Positions 57,656 through 64,000 of a DNA stretch of 64,000 nt are shown here, one piece after another; within the stretch, counting starts at the first letter, position 1; each line of letters opens with the position of its first letter. This DNA is from Pseudomonas sp. URMO17WK12:I2 (GTDB taxonomy: Bacteria; Pseudomonadota; Gammaproteobacteria; Pseudomonadales; Pseudomonadaceae). The position numbers and the translations under genes are program-made. The notes beneath the pieces were generated by a model. The model was given only the letters and a program-made list of their open reading frames with translations. It had not been told where the DNA came from and did not search any database. The stretch covers positions 334,367-398,366 of the forward strand of contig NZ_QKYW01000002.1 of the NCBI RefSeq assembly GCF_003253735.1. Direction: 5' to 3'.

Positions 57656-58378
57656 TTAAATTTCGAGAACCATGGTCGAACGAAATCCAGTCTCCTCATT
57701 GGGATAGCCCCTCGGATTAGAGATCACACGGCACCCGTAAAAATCTTCATCCACCGCGTCATGCGTGTGCCCAAAAATCCAAGCGTCCGCCTTACTCACA
57801 AGCGTCGGCCAATTGTTTGCGTAAGCTGCACTTAGGTGATCCTCGCCCGTTAAGCAAGCGAGCGGAGCATGGTGCGTGATCACGACTGTTTTGCCGCCAA
57901 ATGGCTTCTCAAGCTCGGCTTCTAGCCAGTCGTACGCGACCCGATTGCGCTGGATCACGTCAGCCGGGCGCAGCTTACGATAGCTGTCACCAGCACGGAT
58001 CAGCTTGTAGTCGTTCATCCGGCTGAGGGCCTCAAAGGCGGCAATCGGCGCATTACCGGTGATGGAAAAGTCAGTCCACGCAGTGGTGCCAAGGAAACGC
58101 ACGCCATCACGTATGGATGCCTGGTTTTCCAGGAGGTGTACGTGCGGTGCTGCTGCAGCCTTCATCTTTTGCCACGTCCGATCGAGGTGCCCCGAGTAGA
58201 ACTCATGGTTCCCAGCGATCATTACTACCTGGCATTTGAATGCGTCGTTAGCCCAATGCACGGCCTTTGACCCTTTGCCAATATCACCAGCCAAGACCAC
58301 CAGATCGACATCGATATTCGGGGGCTTAAAGCCCACTCCGAACTCAAGATGGAGGTCGGAATAAATCAAAACTCTCAC
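57656..58378 (-). CDS. Calcineurin-like metallophosphoesterase
   Basis: 240 residues from a GTG at 58378. The five metal-binding blocks are visible: SDLHLEFG, LAGDIGKG, GNHEFY, THHAP and GHTHDAV. Two-metal phosphoesterases of this kind act on nucleotides, nucleic acids or phosphoproteins; substrate not predictable. It heads the minus-strand group with two or three unknown small genes and is divergent from the XRE regulator. Confidence 0.88.
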   Translation of the reverse strand: MRVLIYSDLHLEFGVGFKPPNIDVDLVVLAGDIGKGSKAVHWANDAFKCQVVMIAGNHEFYSGHLDRTWQKMKAAAAPHVHLLENQASIRDGVRFLGTTAWTDFSITGNAPIAAFEALSRMNDYKLIRAGDSYRKLRPADVIQRNRVAYDWLEAELEKPFGGKTVVITHHAPLACLTGEDHLSAAYANNWPTLVSKADAWIFGHTHDAVDEDFYGCRVISNPRGYPNEETGFRSTMVLEI

Positions 58379-58593
58379 TCTGAGTTACTGCCCTTCCAGG
58401 GCGCTTGCTAAAAAGACCGTGCGCCGACGCTAAACCTATCTGCGCGCTGGCGAGGAGGAATTAGCCATAAATTGACCTACCACCCTGCGAGCAGATGCTC
58501 ATTCACTGCCAAAAAAACCATATACGTGAATATATACATTTGTTTGGCGCACCTCAATGGCGGCATACCGTCGATTTTTGCCGGGAATGCCAG

Positions 58594-59040
58594 ATGCAGC
58601 TCCGAAATGCCTTCGCTCATGCGCTACGGTTGTTCCGCACGCGCAGAGGAGCGAGCCAGCAAGATCTTGCGAGGGGCTTAGATCGCTCTCACATCAGCAG
58701 GCTTGAGACTGGGCGGCACAACCCCACCCTTGAAGCCAGTGAGTCGCTAGCGGAGTCAATGCAGGTTCAGCCGCTGTCTTTGCTTGTCGTTGCATACGCG
58801 ATCAAACAGGGCTCGACTCCAAGGCTGGTTCTGGAGCAGGTTCGCGCAGAGCTTGAGAGCCAGGATCTCTTAGATGAAAAGAGGGGCGCGGACGTGCCTG
58901 CTCCGCTTCACCCTCTTCGCGCTAAAGCAGCCGAAACGAACGTAGCCGTTCAAGCGCTAAAAAAGGCAGGGCTTAGCCGAGAACGAGCAGCTCGGGAGCT
59001 CGGGGTGTCACGGTCGACGGTGAATCGGTATTGGAATTAG
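58594..59040 (+). CDS. XRE-family transcriptional regulator
   Basis: 148 residues from the ATG at 58594 (MQLRNAFAHALRLFRTRRGA); an upstream in-frame ATG at 58495 gives an unlikely 33-residue extension. Helix-turn-helix at about 10-60 (SQQDLARGLDRSHISRLETG) and a second DNA-binding-like helix pair at the C-terminus (KAGLSRERAARELGVSRSTV). Such regulators accompany mobile elements and small metabolic genes in Pseudomonas. It is divergent from the metallophosphoesterase gene across about 215 bases. Confidence 0.8.
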   Translation: MQLRNAFAHALRLFRTRRGASQQDLARGLDRSHISRLETGRHNPTLEASESLAESMQVQPLSLLVVAYAIKQGSTPRLVLEQVRAELESQDLLDEKRGADVPAPLHPLRAKAAETNVAVQALKKAGLSRERAARELGVSRSTVNRYWN

Positions 59041-59243
59041 GCTATTCAATTGATGCTCCGCGTGATCTGCTTTGATCTGGGACGCAGGTGACACTGAAGA
59101 CTTACTTAGGCATTACCGGGCCTCAGCTACCTTGGAGCCGATATCTGAAAGCCACTGCCTAGTGTCCTCGGCGCCGATCATGGACATCGAGCGCCCTCCG
59201 AATCCACTGTGATGATTCGGAAACCTAACCGATGCGAGGAGGC
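59041..59243. other. Intergenic region, no gene seen
   Basis: Between the XRE regulator and the truncated gene next to the IS21-family element. No reading frame or repeat I can support. Confidence 0.5.
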
Positions 59244-59499
59244 CTAGAGGCCTAGATCACTAGCGAAATGCTCATCCCTCATTCGGGCCGGCGCATGACC
59301 ATCATCCACTAACTTTTGGCGCAGACACCACAGCAAGTGACTCCGTAGCGCGACACGAATTTCGACTCCGCCGTTCGCAATATGAAACCGGCCTGCGGCG
59401 TGGTCGGAAAGCGCCTCAATGAGCACCTTCAAACCCCGCGTACCAATGGCCTGACCGTACACCCAAGTAAGCCCATCGAGCCCAGGGTGTAGGGGCTAG
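59244..59499 (-). pseudogene. 3' fragment of a gene cut by the IS21-family element
   Basis: A coherent protein end (LHPGLDGLTWVYGQAIGTRG, LKVLIEALSDHAAGRFHIAN, ... HFASDLGL) about 80 codons long runs into the left end of the insertion sequence, where a stop codon appears at the junction. No start codon with a binding site is present. The missing 5' part is not recognisable on the other side of the element. The fragment shows no family I can name. Confidence 0.45.
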
Positions 59500-59600
59500 T
59501 GATTCTGACACTTTATTCCGAAGATCCTGAGCCACTCGCGCTGGTGATTCTGACCCAGCCACTCCAGTGGTTGTGACCCACTACGCTGACGATGCTGACC
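59500..59600. repeat. Phased terminal repeats of the IS21-family element
   Basis: TGATTCTGACAC (59500), AGATCCTGAGCC (59523), TGATTCTGACCC (59545), GGTTGTGACCC (59568), CGATGCTGACCC (59589): five related copies with a period close to two helical turns. Confidence 0.75.
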
Positions 59601-59655
59601 CTCCACCCAAGCGCTAAATCTGCTCCCCCTCACGACAGGTCACCGCAATTAAATG

Positions 59656-59681
59656 ACGAAGGGGCCATCGCCCCTTCGTTA
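59656..59681 (-). terminator. Probable terminator of the istA-istB operon
   Basis: AACGAAGGGGC, GATG loop, GCCCCTTCGTC, eight bases after the istB stop; only a weak T-run follows. Confidence 0.6.
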
Positions 59682-59688
59682 TCGATGA

Positions 59689-60423
59689 TTACGTCTTGGC
59701 TGCTTGTTTACGCAGTGACTCGCCCTTGAGTCCTATTCGGTGTGACCGGTGGACGATACGATCTAGGATGGCCTCGGCCAGCGTGGCGTCGTTGAACATA
59801 CTGTGCCAGTGCTCAGTAGGGAATTGGCTAGTGATGATCAGCGATCCGGCCTGCATCCGCTGATCGACAATATCCAGCAAGGTATATCCCACCGTGGGCT
59901 CCACCGGTGCCAACCCGAAGTCATCGAGGATAAGCAGGTGAGCTTTGCTCAAGGCTGCTCGGTACTTGGGTAGAGAGCCATCACCAATGGCGATTTGCAG
60001 CTCTTCATAGAGTTTCGATGCGTTTTTATAGATCACAGAGTAGCCCTGTCGGCAGGCCTGGCTGCCAAATGCGCAGGCGAGCCAACTCTTACCTGTGCCG
60101 GTGGCTCCGGTCAGCAGCAGGTTCTGTTGCTGAGCGATCCAGGAGCATCCCGCCAGACCGGCGATCACTTGCTTATCCAGACCGCGACTGCTGCGGTAAT
60201 CCAGATCCTCAAGGTGCGCGGCATAACGCAGTTTCGCCTGCTTCAGTAGTCGAGACAGTTTGCGGTTCTCGCGCTCGCTGAGTTCACGATCCACCATCAG
60301 GCCGAAGCGATCATCGAAGGGAAGTTCCTGCATGCGCGGCTGCTCAAGCTGATCGCGGTAGGCCTTGGCCATGCCGGACAATTGCAGTTGCTGGAGCTTG
60401 CTTTGGGTCTGCTGATTCAGCAT
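59689..60423 (-). CDS. istB: IS21-family helper ATPase IstB
   Basis: 244 residues, MLNQQTQSKLQQLQLSGMAK. AAA+ ATPase with Walker A in LLLTGATGTGKSWLACAFG, Walker B in LLILDDFG and sensor SLIITSQFPTEHWHSMFND. It assists the IstA transposase in target capture and strand transfer. It overlaps istA by seven bases, the common arrangement. Intact. Confidence 0.95.
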   Translation of the reverse strand: MLNQQTQSKLQQLQLSGMAKAYRDQLEQPRMQELPFDDRFGLMVDRELSERENRKLSRLLKQAKLRYAAHLEDLDYRSSRGLDKQVIAGLAGCSWIAQQQNLLLTGATGTGKSWLACAFGSQACRQGYSVIYKNASKLYEELQIAIGDGSLPKYRAALSKAHLLILDDFGLAPVEPTVGYTLLDIVDQRMQAGSLIITSQFPTEHWHSMFNDATLAEAILDRIVHRSHRIGLKGESLRKQAAKT

Positions 60424-61976
60424 GTCGAGCGATCCTTTTCATCAGCAAAGTAGTGGGCACCACGCAGGTTCTCGTGAGCGGGTGTTGAGCTGGGCAGAGC
60501 TTTCAGACCAGGACGCTTGTCGGGCTGCTCGCGCAAGATGGATTGCAGGCTTTTCAGGGCGAAGGTATTAATGGTCAGCGCATAGGCACAGGCCTCCTCC
60601 AGTCGGGCATCGCCATGTAAACGAGCCTCTTTACGCAAAGCGCTGGCGGCCTTGTACCCGTTGGCCACATCGGTACGTTCGGTCAGGTGATACTGCAAGT
60701 GACGTAGCAGCGCAGGCCCGACCCTTTCGCCCCAAGCGAGCAATGCGGCGGGCTCACTCTCAGCGTAATACTGGTGGTTGGGCGGCCTGTGCTCCGGCTG
60801 CATGCTGATCCCAGAGACATACTGCCGGGGATGACTACTGACACGCAGATGGTTGTGAAAGACCTCCACGACCTCGCCCGTAGCGCGCACATCCACTTGC
60901 TGCTGCACCAATCGGCTCGGTACGGAATAGTGATGGTTGTCGTACTCCACTAGGTAATCACTGCGCACCCGCACCTTGAAGCGCCAATCGGCATGCTCAT
61001 AGGCGTGGATCGGCAGTGGCTGGAGAGCAGGCTGTTCCACCTCGACGAACAGGCTGTGCCGACTGCAACCAGGCTGTCGCTTGAATGGGCGCTGATTGAA
61101 TGCCGGTAGCAATTCCAATATGGCCTGATTTAGTTCTGCCAAGCTGAAGAATCGACGGTGACGCAGGGCTGCCAGCAGCCAGCGCTGAATCAGTTTCACT
61201 CCGGCCTCCACCTTGCCCTTGTCTTTAGGTTTACGCGGGCGCGCCGGCAAAATGATGGCCTGGTAGTGCTGGGCCAGTTGCTGGTAGATCAGGTTGAGCT
61301 GAACCTCATTCTTGCCATGCTTGATCACAGCCGCTTTGAGATTGTCGGGAACAAGCAGGCGGGGTACACCTTCGAAGAAATTGAAAGCCTGCACATGGCA
61401 GTGCATCCAGTCTTCAATCCGTTGACTCCAGACTGCGCAGGCGAAGGTGTAGCTGGAGTAGCCCAGCACACCGACAAAGATTTGCGCCATCCGAGGTTCT
61501 GATTGACCGTCCAGATAGACCGGCATGGTCTTGCCGGAGAAATCCAAAAAGAGCTTGTCGCCAGGCTGATGCAGCTGACGCATTGCCAATGGCTGCTGCT
61601 GTAGGAAGCGGCGATAGCTGGACGTGAACTGCGAATAGGCTATGCCGCCTGGCTCGGTGGCCCGCCATTCACGCCATAGCAGTTCCAAGGTGACGCTGGG
61701 GTTGCGCATCTCCGCATGCACCCAATTCCAGTCGGGACAAGCTTTCAAGCGAAAGCCACTGAATGGCTTGATCCCCAAATGATCATAGAGCTGTTCATCA
61801 CTCCACCCGGCAAGCTGACCCAAGTCGAGATCAATGCGCTCCAAATGGCGTTGTAAGCGCTTGAGGCTGTTGCGCGAAAGCCCAGTGCTATGAGCAATTT
61901 CGCGCGTTGATAGACGTGTGCCATAGTGCAAGCGCACGGCTTCGCGCAGGAGGCGCGGTTCAATCCGGACTCTCAT
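60417..61976 (-). CDS. istA: IS21-family transposase IstA
   Basis: 519 residues, MRVRIEPRLLREAVRLHYGT. N-terminal helix-turn-helix (STREIAHSTGLSRNSLKRLQ), rve catalytic core with the first Asp in LFLDFSGKTMPVYLDG, the second in LLVPDNLKAAVIKH and Glu in PKDKGKVEAGVKLIQRWLL; beta-barrel C-terminal domain (SDYLVEYDNHHYSVPSRLV). DDE triad complete and frame intact, so the element could still move. Confidence 0.95.
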   Translation of the reverse strand: MRVRIEPRLLREAVRLHYGTRLSTREIAHSTGLSRNSLKRLQRHLERIDLDLGQLAGWSDEQLYDHLGIKPFSGFRLKACPDWNWVHAEMRNPSVTLELLWREWRATEPGGIAYSQFTSSYRRFLQQQPLAMRQLHQPGDKLFLDFSGKTMPVYLDGQSEPRMAQIFVGVLGYSSYTFACAVWSQRIEDWMHCHVQAFNFFEGVPRLLVPDNLKAAVIKHGKNEVQLNLIYQQLAQHYQAIILPARPRKPKDKGKVEAGVKLIQRWLLAALRHRRFFSLAELNQAILELLPAFNQRPFKRQPGCSRHSLFVEVEQPALQPLPIHAYEHADWRFKVRVRSDYLVEYDNHHYSVPSRLVQQQVDVRATGEVVEVFHNHLRVSSHPRQYVSGISMQPEHRPPNHQYYAESEPAALLAWGERVGPALLRHLQYHLTERTDVANGYKAASALRKEARLHGDARLEEACAYALTINTFALKSLQSILREQPDKRPGLKALPSSTPAHENLRGAHYFADEKDRSTC

Positions 61977-62100
61977 CCATACTCCTTCGTACCCCGTGAG
62001 TGGGGCGCTGAACGGCAGGCAGTACCTGCCCCTCGGCCTTGACAGCCGATAGAAGGACGCTGAGAATTCACAAGCGTTGAAGGTGCTTATGTCATCTGGA

Positions 62101-62136
62101 AAAAGGCTCGGAGTTGCTGCTCCGGGCCTTTTTTGC
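62101..62136. terminator. Terminator downstream of the AlpA-like gene
   Basis: AAAAGGCTCGGAG, short loop, CTCCGGGCCTTTTTT. It has A and T runs on both sides and so can end transcription in either direction. Confidence 0.75.
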
Positions 62137-62201
62137 GTCCACAGTTTTTGTTTGCCTGTACGATCTAATCGATAACCTGACTCCCTATGGCTCTGTGAGG
62201 C

Positions 62202-62384
62202 TCAACTGCTATGGTGGCTCGATACTCCAGCCTGGGCTACAAGCCAACGCTCTACCTCCTGCTTGAGAAATAAGCGGCGGCGGCTGACACGGAACGATGG
62301 AGACATCGGTAAGCCCATGCTCAGCCGGTTGCGCGCCGTATGCTCAGAAATCCTGAGAATCTGGCTCACCTCCTTGAGTGTCAT
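62202..62384 (-). CDS. AlpA-like excisionase/regulator (MerR-type helix-turn-helix)
   Basis: 60 residues from the ATG at 62384 (MTLKEVSQILRISEHTARNR); an in-frame GTG lies three codons earlier. Single winged HTH domain of the AlpA/excisionase class (LRISEHTARNRLSMGLPM, RVSRRRLFLKQEVERWL). Genes like this usually sit next to integrases or control excision of islands and prophages. It is divergent from the 344-residue gene. Confidence 0.78.
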   Translation of the reverse strand: MTLKEVSQILRISEHTARNRLSMGLPMSPSFRVSRRRLFLKQEVERWLVAQAGVSSHHSS

Positions 62385-62483
62385 CGTTTCCACCGTTGTC
62401 TCCTTGCGTGGGCAGCAATATCCCGATGCCGCATGCTAGGTACTAGGCGGATGCTTAACTACTAGCCAGATTGGACACTTGAT

Positions 62484-63518
62484 TTGCCTCTCTACATAGA
62501 TGACGTATTTCTCGACTCTCTCGCCTATGAGGAGGTGGCAGTTGCTCTCTGGGCAATAAGGTTGCACGCCTCTGACGAGGCTGTAACGCCAACCATCGCG
62601 CTTCGGCTGATCAGGCAGTATCTGCAACCCCTGATCCCTCCCGAGCACTGCCATTTGCTTTATAAGCAGCGGGTGCCGACGTGGAACGGCATTTGGGGGA
62701 TTTACGCCTCACTAGGGTTTGCTGTTTGCCAGAGCAACGACCCTCGCCTACTTGAAGTGATGAAGGCAGTGCAACTGATCCATGCCAACACCACATGGCC
62801 GCCAAGGGAATACACCTTCCCCACCGTCGTTGAAGTGACGAACTTCCTCAGCATATGCAACCATCTGCAAATCCCGGCTCAGGGTATGATTCGTGCAGAA
62901 GACGGATCCCAAATTGACCTTTTCAGCTTTTGCACTTTGTGCTGGCGACAACCACTGACAGGAAGAAAGCTCTGCGCACACCATGCACCGAATGCTCCGC
63001 TTCAGGACGAAGTCGGAACGCAGGCAGCTGCCGCGCGATACAAGTCAGGTGTTCGCCAGAGAGAACGGTTCGATAAGGAAGTAAATCGTATTCTGACCAA
63101 GGAAGTGACCGAGTTTCATGAAGGGCTCTTCACGCCCGTCGTGCTGTTCCCCGAACAGGATATAGCTATCTGGCTGACCGAACGCCGTCCTCTGCTGTGG
63201 CGATTGCTTAGTGAGCGTCAGCAAGAACTCAACGATGGAAACGCAGTTAGCTTGCTGCTTGATCTACTGCACAGCCCTGACGGACTGCCGCCCAAGGCAT
63301 ATCAGATTTACCGACAAATCAATAGGCACCTGCAGGGCCATCCGCTTCTGATTTGGCCAATGCTCATGCGGGCCGAGGGGTGGTACCGATGTCGAGAAAA
63401 AGTGCGGGGGCAATGGGGCGGTAAACGCTCTGGTGCAGGGCGTCCCGTGCAGCTAGCCACAGAACCGCCAGCTACCTCCCCAGATGCCGGGACGCAGGTC
63501 ACGGTTACGCGATTATGA
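62484..63518 (+). CDS. Hypothetical protein with zinc motif and basic Gly-rich tail
   Basis: 344 residues from a TTG at 62484 (reads MPLYIDDVFLDSLAYEEVAV); no better start is visible, and the ribosome binding site is weak. Helical N-terminal domain, then FCTLCWRQPLTGRKLCAHHA, which gives Cys-x2-Cys-x9-Cys-x2-His, a plausible zinc finger at about 150-166, a helical charged middle, and a tail GGKRSGAGRPVQLATEPPAT. The GGKRSGAGRP motif is common in DNA-binding tails of phage proteins. Function not recognised. Confidence 0.62.
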   Translation: MPLYIDDVFLDSLAYEEVAVALWAIRLHASDEAVTPTIALRLIRQYLQPLIPPEHCHLLYKQRVPTWNGIWGIYASLGFAVCQSNDPRLLEVMKAVQLIHANTTWPPREYTFPTVVEVTNFLSICNHLQIPAQGMIRAEDGSQIDLFSFCTLCWRQPLTGRKLCAHHAPNAPLQDEVGTQAAAARYKSGVRQRERFDKEVNRILTKEVTEFHEGLFTPVVLFPEQDIAIWLTERRPLLWRLLSERQQELNDGNAVSLLLDLLHSPDGLPPKAYQIYRQINRHLQGHPLLIWPMLMRAEGWYRCREKVRGQWGGKRSGAGRPVQLATEPPATSPDAGTQVTVTRL

Positions 63519-64000
63519 ACCCTGATGAAATGCTGGTAGGTCTTCACATCTGATCATCCCTAATGAGCGTTCGCTTTGGGTCTAAATCGCCCCCTCGCGA
63601 CCGGCAGTAATCGGCCTAGGCTTTGTAAAAACGTTTTCGAGTGCGATAGGTGCGCAGAGCCGGACTGAAAATTGCGCCTATGGGCGAAATGCGTATCTGC
63701 TGACGAGCCGATAAATTTCAGATTTCACGTAGACACACGCACTTCAATTTTTGCGAGGCGTTTTTACACACTCTTGGCCTATCGCTGTCTTTCGATGCGT
63801 AGGACGCAGGTTCGATCTCCCCGCCCCGGCAATCATTGCTACAGTCGATTGAATGTGGATCTTCTGGTTAATCCGAGCGTGCGCTCTCAGATTTTGCATT
63901 CTTGACTTGGTTCAATAACCGTAAAAATTGTTAGCTATTGAGGCAGGCCTTCACAGTGTCATCCAGGATGGCTATCAGCTCGGTGATGATTATTTCCGCG
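63519..64000. other. Terminal stretch without a recognised gene
   Basis: 482 bases to the edge. No frame I can support. It holds an inverted repeat at 63624-63633 and 63759-63768 (TGTAAAAACG / CGTTTTTACA), perhaps from a small non-coding element or an insertion sequence remnant. Confidence 0.5.

Larger units (their letters stand above)
59500..62070 (-). mobile_element. IS21-family insertion sequence, about 2.57 kb
   Basis: Contains istA and istB on the minus strand, overlapping by seven bases. Left end: five imperfect copies of TGATTCTGACCC spaced 21-23 bases (59500-59600), the phased repeats transposases of this family bind. Right end placed at TGAGAATTCA (to 62070) from a partly matching inverted repeat; this edge is uncertain by several bases and no target duplication was found. 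Both genes look intact. Confidence 0.8.

Noticed and set aside
63798..63830. GGACGCAGGTTCGATCTCCC, resembling the T-arm end of a tRNA or tmRNA, a possible attachment site
   Set aside because: The bases flanking the loop do not form a five-pair T stem and no acceptor stem or CCA follows; too weak to claim.

Overview
The window reads as a Pseudomonas chromosome of the P. aeruginosa / P. mendocina / P. alcaligenes kind. It has high GC and codon-biased core genes, and the core gene sets (purM-purN, mazG-relA-rlmD-cysM, pirA-pirS-pirR-gacS, mprF with its VirJ-like partner, rimO) match, from memory, the neighbourhood PA0916-PA0945 of P. aeruginosa PAO1. No database search was possible; names rest on recognised motifs, lengths and gene order.

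Layout. 1-9200: purine synthesis (purM, purN), small conserved genes, MazG, RelA, RlmD and CysM. 9300-18750: a complete ferric-catecholate locus, all on the minus strand: PirR/PirS two-component system, PirA-type TonB receptor behind a Fur-box-like site, a periplasmic siderophore esterase, and a FepB/D/G/C-type ABC importer. 18880-24360: gacS, a HemO/PigA-type heme oxygenase, two small conserved genes and dinB. 24700-32500: a chemoreceptor behind a FliA-type promoter, two identical initiator tRNA genes, mprF with its VirJ-like partner, and rimO.

32515-40764: a chromosomal integron. The integrase gene (minus strand) is frameshifted. A recombination site with several core-like motifs follows, then about twelve cassettes on the plus strand, most separated by nearly identical attC sites and carrying mostly unknown, often AT-rich, genes. 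Two cassette products resemble immunity proteins, one is a lipoprotein, one a membrane protein, one a zinc ribbon and one a Rossmann-fold protein. An IS3-family element has broken one cassette. In most cassettes the TTAGG left by the R' core sits 6-7 bases before the start codon and looks like the ribosome binding site.

40765-54540: ordinary chromosome again: unknown small genes, an HD protein, a second TonB receptor, an NTP/NDP-exchanger-like protein with an SDR enzyme and divergent LysR regulator, an OmpR-type two-component system, xseA, an M23 peptidase and a GST. A YbdG-type mechanosensitive channel gene loses its homology abruptly near 54545. From there to 64000 the DNA is accessory: small unknown genes, an overlooked 58-residue AbrB/MazE-like antitoxin next to a duplicated gene tail, HAD and calcineurin-like phosphatases, an XRE regulator, an IS21-family element that appears to have cut a gene, and an AlpA-like regulator divergent from an unknown zinc-motif protein.
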